Both the position numbers and the translations under genes were made by a program. 64,000 nucleotides of DNA from NCBI GenBank assembly GCA_017562135.1, contig QEYB01001664.1, positions 248,001 through 312,000 on the forward strand, written 5' to 3'. The DNA comes from Dipylidium caninum. Lineage: Eukaryota > Platyhelminthes > Cestoda > Cyclophyllidea > Dipylidiidae. Of this stretch, positions 52,501-63,916 are shown in pieces; the first letter of the stretch is position 1; each line of letters begins with the position of its first letter. Below the pieces are notes generated by a model, which saw only the letters and a list, made by a program, of their open reading frames with translations, was not told the DNA's origin and did not search any database.

Positions 52501-52762
52501 ATGGTCAGTGATTTACCATAGTTCCATAACAAGAGTAATACCCCGGTAGTGATGAAATATATGTGTGCAGTACGTGCAGGTTTTTTAATAACGAATAGGA
52601 GGTAAACAACAGAGATTGGATATCCTGAACTCAAAGAATCAAAATTGACAACAGCTTACCAAGGCATATAGTGAGGAAAAACCTCAAAGACGGCAAATCG
52701 CCGCCAAGCCTATCTGAAAGAAACTGTGCCAGCCAATCTAGGGGGTTCCACGATGAAGGCAT
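46544..52762 (-). CDS. LPCAT3: MBOAT lysophospholipid acyltransferase, LPCAT3 (MBOAT5)-like
   Basis: It re-acylates lysophospholipids in the ER membrane. Ten exons close in phase: 52762-52660, 52624-52377, 52343-52104, 51785-51736, 51665-51554, 51329-51243, 50324-49933, 48667-48520, 47465-47307, 46663-46544. The product is 552 residues, against 487 in human. Matches in order include ICLGYPISVVY, TYLLMGYYYMNYGTYDINWTM, LRLIGLSWDYRDG, FAGPQ, LSRLLSGVV..IIYV, FNINTNKW (active-site Asn region), YKRLRFLGNKTLSQ, LTFLAIWHGFYSGYY (active-site His) and VYNSVYWIGF. The 50-nt exon is the least certain, but its phase fits both sides. The exon 50324-49933 carries an extra segment of about 55 residues before FNINTNKW. 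Two introns are 33 and 35 nt. Many hydrophobic segments agree with a polytopic enzyme. The stop is at 46544-46546. Confidence 0.94.
49990..50225 (-). other. Lineage-specific insertion encoded inside an LPCAT3 exon
   Basis: Between DDVDNCK and CANVSIVRFES the frame continues without a stop through a polar, acidic stretch (for example LAEDLDDLQAVEGAVREGRA). Human LPCAT3 passes almost directly from WDACANMKVWLFE to FNINTNAW. A GTGAGT that looks like a donor at its start suggests that part could also be spliced as an intron. Confidence 0.7.
52344..52376 (-). other. LPCAT3: 33-nt micro-intron in LPCAT3-like gene
   Basis: It starts GTAATT and ends TTTGCAG on the minus strand. Removal joins FIFNM to TYLLMGYYY, matching human CFQM-AYLLAGYYY. 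The preceding intron at 52625-52659 is 35 nt. Confidence 0.9.
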
Positions 52763-54329
52763 TGACGAGTATTATGTGCCACTGGGTTAAAAACGACGGA
52801 CGCAGCTTTGTGCCGATTCTATTAACGCGGGAAGGTCGAATAAATTGTTTAAATTAGTTGAACAAAACTTTATATAAAAATTTAAAGTTAAAGCGTCTTT
52901 AAAATGCTTGTAATGTCGCACAAAGACTTGTTATTGCTTGTATATAAAATTTTTGCGGTAATGCGGAGTTTTTGTTAAGGACCTTTAGAATAAATTTTTG
53001 ACTAATATTATTTAACAAAGGGATTGCCTTGAGTATACTTAAGAAAATCAAAGCCTTTTTACCTTACGAGACATTTCATATGCGCGCAGTAATAAAAGCG
53101 GGGGAATGTCACTCGACATGTTGTTAAATTTAAATACGTATTTTTCTTTTATACACTTCTTGCTATTCAGACATCTTCAGTCATTCGCCGCAATTACTGT
53201 AGTTAACCGGCTTTCTTGCGGCGACTGATGTCTTCACAGGAGTTTTGATCATTACTAGGGCTCACATCTTCCCGAAGTGCGTGTTATTCGGGTACACCAT
53301 TTTCTTCAATGCATCGTACAAATTTCTCACTTTTAATAAAATTAAAGTCCCTTCTGGTATCGAATTTAATCTTTTTTTGTTATTACCGGCCCCATTTTTG
53401 GAAAATTAGCTCCACAATTCCCTATGCATTAATATTAATCAAATGAAAATATCATCAGCTTAAAAACAACCGAGGCAAGTTGTCTGAATGGCTACATTCT
53501 GAAACCATTCGGTCTTGAAAATTCCGCGCCCCGTATATCTTCTCGGTACCCATTCCCATGGACGCCTAGCGCTATCTTCACTACCTCTCATCACTCCCGA
53601 TTAATCTACTAACAGGCCTGACATTTGCCTAAGTAACAATGTCACTAAAAACGGAAGCGCTCACGCCTACGTTCAAACCACTCGGGATGTGTATCCTCAA
53701 ATAGAATTTTAAGTAAGAACTCCACTTAATCGACGCTTATTCAATTTATCAAGCGGCGCGTATCCACGTGACAAAGTAGACAACCGACTCAGACGCTCGC
53801 TTTTTAGAAGTTGCACTGGACATGACTGACAATCTCAGCCCTTAGTTCGTCCTCATGCTGCGCTGGACCGTGGGTAGAACCAGTGGGAATGGATTTTATA
53901 CCCAATCAGGGTATGCTGAAAATCTCCCATATTACAAAGAAGTTTGGGAATCGTCGCATTTCATTATGCCACTGCTTCTGAGAGTTCGTATTCTCTTTTT
54001 TACCCTTCTTCTCCATATTTTGATTGTCATGAGGCTTATTATTTAAACTTTGTCAAAACTGTGACTGTGTCTAACTACCTGTTGTGGGATCCGGAAACCC
54101 ATTTTTGGGAACCTCAATCCCGAACTGCACCAATACCGTTTAGCCGCTTGCGCTGCCCTTCGAGATAAGTCCGTCCATGCATTTAAATTCTCACCAGATG
54201 TTAGTAACTTCACACACCTCAGCACGACATATGACTAGTACACCCAGTGGACGACAATAGGATGATTCAGAAATAGGGATTTACTGGACAAATAGCCTCA
54301 GTTCAAGTTGGGGGTTCCTCTACAATTGA
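52763..54329. other. Intergenic region LPCAT3-like - TMEM62
   Basis: It holds the LPCAT3-like promoter and the TMEM62 3' region. Unlike the flanking introns, the plus strand is T-rich at 53.0-54.1 kb. Plus-strand frames of 63 and 74 codons near 53.9 kb, one ending in a hydrophobic segment, are unsupported. Confidence 0.45.
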
Positions 54330-57300
54330 TTATCGGGACAGAAGCTTTGAGTAAGTTTCCGACCGAATCCGCCCAGTCACCCTCCCAATGTGGATAAAGA
54401 GCATCCAGGCTAGGACAATGAGCCAAAGACGGCCTGGTGAAAGGAAGAACGCTGTCCAACCGTAGGGCAGTAGGACCTCGGACACCGTAAAGAATAGTTG
54501 GATGGTTGTGAGGAGACACATTATCAGCAATTCCGAGTGATTACGCGAGAGACAGCAGCAGCGACAGAAAATGCCACAACGTGGTTTTCGGGACATGCAC
54601 ATCCGATGGATTAGGAGGAGTATCAGAGGGTAAACAAAGATGAGTTGCTGAAAGAAAAAACGGTTGTTATGGGTTTTGAGAGAGAGAAAAAAAGAGGAGT
54701 CATAATACCTGAATTATCTCAATCATGTAAGTAGTACCCTCCGGAATGAAAATGTTGTGAACCAAGAGACCGAAAGTGAAGGCGAAGCCAAAGCTGTTCT
54801 CCACCAGGTAGCCCACGAATATAGGACCTATCGGGTCAGATAAGAGTGAAGTAGAAGGGTAAACAGGTTCCTGTGCATAACTATTTATTGAAAATAACGA
54901 AATACAAAAAAACCCACACTCCAGTGTCATCTTCGACTGGCACAATCTGCCAAATCGCTAAACAAGACGGAAAACATTTTTTCGGGACAGAATAAGAAAT
55001 TTTGTTTGTTAGTCAGGGCGGTGACATAGTTGAGGGAGAAAATAATTCAAAATTTTAGACGGGACACGCAGTAATATGCAATATAGAGCTAAACACACAC
55101 ATGGTTGCGGATTTAAGAAGCTTTCTCAAATTTACCCCCAAAGTCCATGACTCGAATTACCAGTCATGGTAACGCGTAAAACATGCTACCCAAAAGGCGG
55201 GGGTTAGATAAAGTAGTAATAGGCAGAAAGTCAACTATGAGCACCCTCAAGGTGATAGCAAATTACCGTTGTTAGGAAAAAGGAAGAATCAAGATTTAGC
55301 CGCCGCCTCCAGGAAACTAAAATGTCGGGAGGCTCGGAGATGTTGGTGTGACGTTAGCAAAGGGTGCGTGCATGAATGAATAGAGCACTTCTGGGATCAA
55401 AATCAGTTGAGAACGACTCGATTAGCATTGAGAAATGATCAGATGTTCTCCCTATTTGTAGATTTTATTTTTTTCTCTCAGGAACCACATTTGTGAATGT
55501 CGACGAGACGTTGCGGCTCGATACCAAGCAGCCAATTAGAGCCCGACACGACAATAAGCTTCACCCAATTGTAGACGAGACTTCTGTTTTTACCCCAAGT
55601 AATACGTGATACTAGGGCGGTTGTAGAGAGAAGATTGAGAAAACTAATCGTAAACAATTGGAAAACACGAGAAGAATTAATTCGAATGCGAATACGTCCG
55701 CAGGAGGACAATTAAAGGGGTAACACTCAGCGGTAGAGGCTTTCGAAGAGAACACAAGAACTCAGTGTATACTTCAGTTATCGTCACAGTGGGAGAATAG
55801 AGAAAAGAAGACGTTAGATTGTAGAGACAGAGTCCGTTCGACAAGGGAAAAAACGCGGCTCATTCATAGCTCTGAAGCAGATTGACGCAAAACGTGTACC
55901 GCCACGACAACAATCGGTGCGATATGGTCAAGGTCGTTGAGGCGTCCACTTCCCTTTCCCAAAATCAAATACGACACTGCAGTTCTAATAATTGCAAAGC
56001 GGATCGAGCAGCCAGAGACGGGTGTAATGAATGGTTACAGTTACGAATTAATCACGGAGTCCATGAGAAAATTAAAACGCAAACGAAAGGTGTTCAAAGT
56101 ACGCTTTCAATAACGACGCCGGAAACATGTACCTGACAGAATAAACGCGGCCACCTACACTCGTTCAAGAGAGACGGATACTTAAAACTAACGTAGTACA
56201 TCTCTTTGGGGAGCTAGTGCAAGGAAGTGTTCGAATAGCGACTAAACGTTTTTAAGAAAAAGCAATTATTTTGGCTAGAAATTCGAGTGGGTAAGGTTGT
56301 GAAATCACTCTGCCCTACCACAGAGAACGTAGACGAGATAGCCAATGAGGGTGTTGAAAGTAAAATTACACTTTGCTATCTCACGAAGGCCCTTCAGCTG
56401 GCAGAAGTCCTCGCAAACGCGGTCGTCTTTGAAGATTTTGGATATAGCGGAGGCGGTAAAAAAACAGTAAATTTTAAATAATTTCTAGAATGTTGAAGAA
56501 TGACAAAAAAGATGGATAACTCACAGAGATGAGAAGTGCCGAATAACCGAGCAATAAGGAGAGAGAGAAATGGGACAGACCAAACGACGTAGAACAAAAG
56601 CATTAGCTGAAAGTGAATACGAAAAAGATTAACAGTGAGAAGTTAAAAAAAGCTACAGAACGAGGCATTACATTTGCGGATTTCTGTACCACGGTAAGTG
56701 CAATCCGCGGATGATTAGAAAAGTGTACAAATTAGAAAAAGTAATCGAGTAGCTTTTAGGCGCCACTCCAAGGTGATTCACTTAGTCGGTCGATCAGATA
56801 AGAGGGAATTACAGAAATCCCGACTGAAAACAAGCATTTTAAAAGGTAGGTGAAGGTAAAGATCACCTTCCATACTTCATTTCAGCATGGGGTGGAATAA
56901 CCGGCTGCTATCGCCCGACACGTTCCTTCAATACGCATAGATCCGGGTGAAATGTCGAGTAGCTCGAGGTAAAACTGTTACAAAAATGCATCTTTATAAT
57001 CGTCTTAATCTCAGTCAAATTGTAATATCATCATTAGGGCCAAAAGTGGATTTTAAAACTCACCTTGAAAATGTGTAAAGGGAGAGAGTACGACAAGTGA
57101 GAGAAAAAGAGGGGTGAAAAAAGCTTTCATTCTTACAATTGAGACAAAAAATGAAATGTTGACACGTAAGCAACCAGAAATGACGTCTGCATTCGAACAC
57201 ACTGGGTGGAAGGGATAAGAATAAGGCTCGGGGGTCAGACGAGAGGCTATGGCAATTATTCGACTTACCATGAACATGTGGTTGTTCAGGAGGATGAAGC

Positions 57301-60300
57301 TTTGAATGCCACCGAAGCTCCATCGAGGCGTACCATCCAGAGTGAAGGACTGTTGCACAGTGCGAGTATTGTGAAGCGAGTCCTGAAAATACAAGTTCCT
57401 GGTAAACATAGAGAAGAATTATTACAGTGGCTGGGAGTGGCGACTAAAGGAGGGGCAAAGGAAGAAGCATCTCTTTTTAGTTAATAATCATAGAGTTCTC
57501 AAGCGTACCCATTTGGCAGCATCGGAGACTTACATTAGGGTTTGAGGTTAAGCCAGACAAAGATTTAGCATCTTTCACTCTCTTTTTCCGCAGTGAACGG
57601 GAGAAATGAAAGGGAAGGCAACAGGGGCTGAGGAGTGGAGAGGGTGAAGAGGAGTGCATTTTCTTAATTGAGTGGAGAATAAGGAAAAAGTAGAAGAGGA
57701 GTGCATTTTCTTAATTGAGTGGAGAATAAGGAAAAAGTAGTTCAAGTGAAGCCGTGAGAATAACTCTCTTAATCCATTTTCTGTGGTCCAGTTTGCGAGT
57801 AAACTTCATTGGAAAGAATCATAGAAATCACCGCGTTGCAAGTGAGATGAATTTGGGCAACGGCCATAAGAACAAGAGATTTACGTTGACCAATTCGTAG
57901 CTCATCCTAAACTTTACCTTAGGCTCTGATTGAGTAGGCCCTCGTACAGCTGGACGAGGTAGAAAAGTGAGGTCTCACCTCACAGACCACCGTAATGGAG
58001 TGTGCGTCGGCACCGGGAGGAGGACCTTTTTTCCACAGTGCCACAGGGTCCCACGCCAGTACAAAGAGCGGAGAGTTGGGGGTATTGTTTGTATGGTGAT
58101 GGACAGCCGGCTTTGCGTCGCCTAAGTACTTTCCATCCACTGTTACGGAGACCCGAGTTATCGGATAGACTGACCACGCGAGAATTCTGTGATGGTAGAC
58201 AAAAGGACAGCGAGGTAAGGGTGCCAGTCACGCAAACAGACTTGAGTGAAGGCAACCGAAAATACTTGCCAAAGCTATGGGTACTGCCAGAGGCAAAACC
58301 TTAGCGGGGACGGAAATAATAGGGCCACATTTGATACATAGAACAGTCATTCAAAGTACAAAGGCAATCAGGAGTCTCACAAGCAATCGACACGTTCGCT
58401 GGTAAGATAAATAAAGGCGTTATGACAAGGCGTTATGACAAGAAAGTCCACTCAATCTGCTAGAGATTAACCAGGAGTGAATTCACTCGGGAAGATCTTC
58501 TTATCAATATGAAGATTAAGCTTCAGAGGAAGCCGAACAAGTCACTTCTAAGGTTGATCGTAACGTTCACTAGTTCCAGTGCAAGAAAAGTTTGATTGGA
58601 TTTTAACTACGAAGAAAATCATTGAAAAAGCCTCATCGACAAGCTACTGCCAAACTTCTACCAAATTACGTCTTAGATTAACGGCGTTACAAATTGTCCA
58701 CACCATAACATTAACGGGCTAGGTAAAACACAAATTTCATGGGTTGAAAAAATGAAGCGAAGGCAAAAAATCGCAACAACAAGTTACCGTATATGAGTCG
58801 ACTGGAGAATCCGATACGTGGGCTCCTTGTGGTTGAGGAGAAATGCAGCGTCTTTAGGATTAGTAATTAGTAAAATGGGCCAGTCCTGTGCCTCTTTGTT
58901 GTGCATGTGGCAGTCGACGAAAGCCACTAAGTCATTATCCACTGCCATAATACGAAAGCTGTACGTTTGTAAGGGAAAAGAGAGAAGAGCACACAAAAGT
59001 AATCCTGGTGACGGACTTAAAAAGTAGGCAAAAGCAGTACACTCAAACCCGCATACACAGAAGACTTTGACGTGGAGCTACCGTTTTCATGAATGAAAGC
59101 AAACAAGGCTGCACGCTTGTACCCAGATTTACGGCAAGAAAAGAAAAAATGAAAGAAACTGTTAGGAACAGGCAAAATAGCGCCTGAAAAGAGGAGTATC
59201 AGAGTGCACATGGGAACTATAAACGTAAGTAATGACTGACAGTTAAAATACCACGTTCCACCACATCTTTTCCTACAAGCAGTTAATCCACTATAAATAA
59301 AAGCTCAGAACTCCTTACCCATCCCATAAGTGCTAACTGATAAGACACCGATAAGACACCGAGGGGAATAAAACTAATAGAATTAGACAGATGAAGTGAG
59401 GCAAATTGAGAAGAGAGAGTGGATATTATTTCGGCCGGTGGAATCATCTTAGAGCGAAAAATACGGTAACCTGAGAAGTAAATTTTTACGGACGAGAGAG
59501 TTAACTCACAATCGTCCATCCCGCCAGTCAGCCAATTCGAGTTCCAAGTAGCCTTGTGGTTGAACGGTGTACATCCTCGGTACCATATTTAACAGGGTGT
59601 GCAAATGACCGCACATATAACAATACGCAGTCCTCCTGCAAGTAAAATTAGCCAAGTCAAGAGGCAGAAACACTTTCATCATCAAAATTACTCCACAAGT
59701 TCTCTCAAATCGAGGGGGAAAAAGGTCTTACTGCTTAAATGATGGACGGCTCAAAAGTCGTGCATAACAAGAACTTACACAATCAAACAGAATTCGACAA
59801 AACTGTGTTGGAAACCTTTTCTACCGGATTGCATAATGTTCCACATGTCAATTATGGGTTGAATGTCATGAATTTCAAAGTGTTTTGATGGTTTCAGCCA
59901 GTAATGGTATTCTACAAATCAAGTTGTAGTACACAGTTGAACACCTCCTGGCATTACCATTCATTTCACCCAGATGAGTAAAGTAAAAACGCGTTCTCTT
60001 TCGGGTGAGGCCATGTCTCCATCTCGATGACTTTGGCACTTCCGTGTCTTGGCATTATTCTTTTGTCCGACTACCTTGAGAATGATGAAACCTCAACCTC
60101 GGTGTATAAAACATTTCGTCACCACCATTTGAAATCGAAATTGTCTTCATATATCCAAAAAACTAAGAAACCTCCATTCCATAATTGGTAATTAAGTAAA
60201 TACAGCCTAAAATTCGGGAGGACTTTGATAATGAAAGAGTAAAATGAGAACTATTGGGAAAAATATACCATGAGAAAAGGAAAATAAACTTGGAGGCCAA

Positions 60301-62372
60301 AACTGCACTTAGGAAGAAACACTTTTTACGAAGTATTTGAAGACGATAAACAGCGACTTCACTAAAGATCACAAAGAATGTGTGATTAAAACCAAACTAG
60401 GAGGTAACTTGATCTAAAGGATATATTTCAGCATTCCAAGAAGGGCAGATAATAACTGATGAGTACATAAACACGACATAGTTATGATGGAACAAACTTT
60501 TCCATCTTAGGCAAATCCAATTACTTATATAATTTAGGCAGTTGAAAGTGACCAAATAAGCATGGGTAAATCAAAATAAGTACGTCTAATTGAAGAATTT
60601 GTACTTAAAAGTTTATCATACTCATCCCACCTAAATATAGTTTCAGGTAGATGAGAAACCGAATATCGCGAATAATCTGGATGTGAAGTAAAAACCGACT
60701 GTAGAGGATTTCATAATATTTAGGGCAGTGCAAACACGAGAAAGAGTTAGTTCAGATTAAACGGAACGTGGAAGTGGTCATTGAACATATAGGTGGAGGA
60801 GGAGAAAAGTGTTTGACATAACATAGTCGACGTCATCTCTTCATCTCACCGCGACCATACGTGGCTCTCCACCGAAGGACAAGTAAAGCGTATAAGCAAA
60901 AGCTGATACAAAAGCTTCGCATACCCTATGAACTCGCGTAGGTCAAAGCCTGTCGAGATGATCGTGGAGGTGGGGTAATGGCCGAACCAAAAAGTGTGGT
61001 TGCTTCCGGAAGCTCTGGCGGAAAAGTACTGGAGGGATTTCCTCAAGGCCTAATGATTATAAATGGGAAAAAAATACGTATTTGAATGTTGGCAACGAAA
61101 AACGTATGAGTGAAAAAGAGCTGCAACTTGTTAACTAACAAAACGTCCTCATTTCTAACAAAATTACTTGACTACGTATCTGTAATTGAATTGCGCCAAT
61201 TTATGAAAGGGATGATTACAACTAAAAATCACCAAGATTTTAAAGGTATGGAAACTTTAAGTTATTCGAAAAGGAAAACGGATTTTATCAAAACAAATTA
61301 AGAGAGCAGCGTGAAGGTTAAATAAAGCCTACCATTACGCCAATTAAAAAATGGCATAAGCTAATTAAAGAAGAACACGTGTTCACTTACCGGAGTTATG
61401 AGACCAAAAAAATTGTGGGGACGCTTAAGACCTGGAGATGGACAAGCGTCCAATCCAATAAAAGTGTAGGAGCCGAATGATTTACGAAGAGTAAACATGT
61501 AAGATTGGGTGGAATTTGGTCCAGCCACTGAGTACTGTCTGAGTATGAAGTAAAAAGTTGAAAGACACGTCGCTGGTGAGAGGTTTGAAGCGTTTAGGCG
61601 GATAAAAGATTAATCAAATAGGTGGTCGGTAGAATTGTAAAAAAGGTAATCGATTGACTCCAACTGAAGATAGTATAGACAATGTGAACAGGCATCTCGT
61701 TAATGATACCTGATTTCCGATGCGAAGAAAAATGAAGCCAAATAGTACATTGACGAAAAATAACACAAAGGCATGAGAAAATATAAGGAATTACCGGAAG
61801 TAGTTGGTCGGATGGGTAATTGACGGCACATTGAAGTTGTCTAAGATGTAGCATTTATGAAGTGCAACAAACCATGATTTCCCCGCAAATCTAACCATAT
61901 AGTTCTTTCAGAAATTCCAGATTCTTTCACAATTCTCCCATACATTTCCCACTCCTTCTTAAATTGCTGTGAGCCCCACATCCTTGGAAATTTTGCATCA
62001 GTGATATCGCCTAAGATAAGAGATAAATGGCACGAAATACCTGTGACAATGACCATTTCTGGGGCAATTACTCGGATATGTACAAGACATAATTGCAAAA
62101 AATCAGGTGTCCGACCTCTGTCGTCAAATTTGCTTAGGTGAAGGTCGGATAACTGATTATGAGACGTATTAATTTTAGTGTCTTACTTGTATGAACCAAA
62201 ATAGACGGTCAGTGGTTTCATCCAGGACTATGACGTCCGACTGATTACGACGAGGAAACTTTAGAGTCTGAATTTGTGACGATTTTCGAAAATCGGCAAT
62301 GAGAATGAGGGTGTGTATAAAAACAATGAAAGACAAAATAAAAACTATAAGACATGTGCACTTTTTGGTCAT
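54330..62372 (-). CDS. TMEM62: Transmembrane protein 62, metallophosphoesterase-fold membrane protein
   Basis: Exons are 62372-62187, 62152-62041, 62010-61873, 61840-61795, 61538-61391, 61049-60925, 59635-59510, 58958-58788, 58186-57979, 57382-57269, 56606-56525, 54827-54709 and 54647-54330. One exon of roughly 45 codons between 56525 and 54827 is not resolved; phase requires it. The known exons give 630 residues (human 643). An N-terminal membrane anchor is followed by calcineurin-like phosphoesterase motifs: SDLHLSKFDD, TGDITDAK, WLDLRGNHD, HTFWFGHYPTST and CGHLHT. Further matches are RIMAVDNDL.AF.D, LLITNPKD, LQSTHIR, VTVDGKYLGDA and SPLFVLAWDP. The C-terminus has several membrane helices (GPIFVGYLVENSFGFAFTFG, YGWTAFFLSP.RLW). 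Metal-binding Asp/His/Asn residues look intact, but the substrate of this family is not known to me. Introns of 34, 30 and 32 nt cluster at the 5' end. Confidence 0.93.
57646..57739. repeat. Perfect tandem duplication, 2 x 47 bp
   Basis: Two identical adjacent copies each begin gaagaggagtgcatt and end ggaaaaagta, in a purine-rich intron of TMEM62. Confidence 0.93.
58414..58439. repeat. Tandem duplication, 2 x 13 bp
   Basis: The unit aaggcgttatgac is repeated exactly, in a TMEM62 intron. Confidence 0.9.
59339..59360. repeat. Tandem duplication, 2 x 11 bp
   Basis: The unit gataagacacc is repeated exactly, in a TMEM62 intron. Confidence 0.9.
59636..60924 (-). other. TMEM62: 1.3-kb intron of TMEM62
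   Basis: It separates the exon with WFGHYPTST from the exon with CGHLHT, both in the phosphoesterase domain. I see no other feature in it. Confidence 0.75.
62011..62040 (-). other. TMEM62: 30-nt micro-intron in TMEM62
   Basis: It begins GTATTTCG and ends ATCTTAG. Removal restores VIVTGDITDAK (human VLATGDLTDAK). It is a multiple of three with no stop, so retention would insert ten residues into the GD metal-binding motif. Confidence 0.85.
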
Positions 62373-63915
62373 TGTGGAGCATGTGTGACCTCGAAAACAT
62401 AAATTCCACAAATCAATACTTAGCTGAGCAGTTTATTATAACTAACCAAACTTTTGGAAGATTCCGGTTGCTTTGACCAACCGCAATGGCTAATTGTATC
62501 TTTATCTATTGTGTATTAAATTTTTATCAATAAAAGCGTTTGATTAATTTTGCTAACTGTTTGCGTTACATTGAATGCTCTGTGTATCTATGTGCCAAGT
62601 TTTCATCTTGCCAACTAAAACTAATTTACGTTATGATATTTCCAAGATCGTTGACGTATGTGTTCTCTTAATGACAATTTATCAACCATATTCCTTCCGT
62701 CTCTGAGTTTTACGTAACAGAGATTTCGTATAATAGTTGAAACTGTTTGTATAGCAATACTTCGGCAGCCGAATAAATTTCACGGAGCGTAGAGGTGACG
62801 TTCATCTCTGCTTCCCATTCTCTGTGCTAATTCCCCTTTTCTTTTATCTTTCTTACACGATTGGTGCGGCACCAATTATCTTGCACACTTGGATATGATT
62901 TACGTTTACGTCCAAACGCTACCATTAGCGTTTGCTCTACTAATATTTTACCTAAGTTAATCGGATGCGCCCTAATAGAGATGTTCTCATTGTTCACTTT
63001 CTCGAATATTCGTTTGTATGAACAAGTGCACGCGTACTGAAGCCGTCAGATTCAACAAAATACGCTTGTTCCCACAGCTTTACTCTCCAAAGCTCCTTGA
63101 TCATGCACACAAACTGCCGCTCTCGGGTGTTTCGGATGACCAACATAATTGGCCATTCTACATATCCTAATGGGAATTGAGCAACTTTGCTGCATAGGAT
63201 TCATTTAGTGCTGAGAACATTCGATAACAATTTAACATGGTTCCACGAACAAGAGTAAATAGACACCACATAAGAAGCTATCTGTTTTGAATGGCGCACA
63301 GCCGGATTGAAGTAAATGGAAACTCAATGGAACACCTCACGTCTCTCCTTAGTTTGGTTCCTAAGGCAAAGGAACTCAGTCGAGGGCAAAATTACGACCA
63401 CTATTGATGAATGACACACATAGTGGCATCAAATTATTTTGGAAAAGGTTCAGTGATGACGGAGTTCAAATTTACTACAAAATTCGGTTACTTCACTATC
63501 CGAAAAAGAGGATTCAGTCGACCTTTGACCGACACGTTAACGACACAATATAGGCACACCTCAGAATGAAGATTCAAAATCCAAGGCTGCCACAGATGGC
63601 TGGGAAGTGCGAGAAAGAATCAGGAGTACTGGGAGATGCTTTTGGCGGATGTCGAATATCGAAGCATTAATTTAAACCCTCACGGTAATAGAGACCGCGA
63701 CAGCAGACGCATGACTCATAAAGCCACCTATTTACGTTATGGACACCCCCTTCAAACAACGCGCAGGTCGTAAAGCTTACGAGAGCTAAGTTCCACAAGA
63801 AGGCACCGCAACTAGTGTCAACCATGGGGCAACAGCAAGGCTAGATGTTTGAAATCTTATCTTTTGGAATTGGAAGAATGAAAAGACTAATAATGTTTGA
63901 GAATTTCTCGAATTA
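62373..63915. other. Region upstream of TMEM62, no gene identified
   Basis: It contains the TMEM62 promoter and upstream sequence. The plus strand changes from A/G-rich to T-rich near 62.45 kb, marking the end of the minus-strand transcription unit. No long open frame, repeat or RNA gene is visible. Confidence 0.5.
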
Positions 63916-63916
63916 C

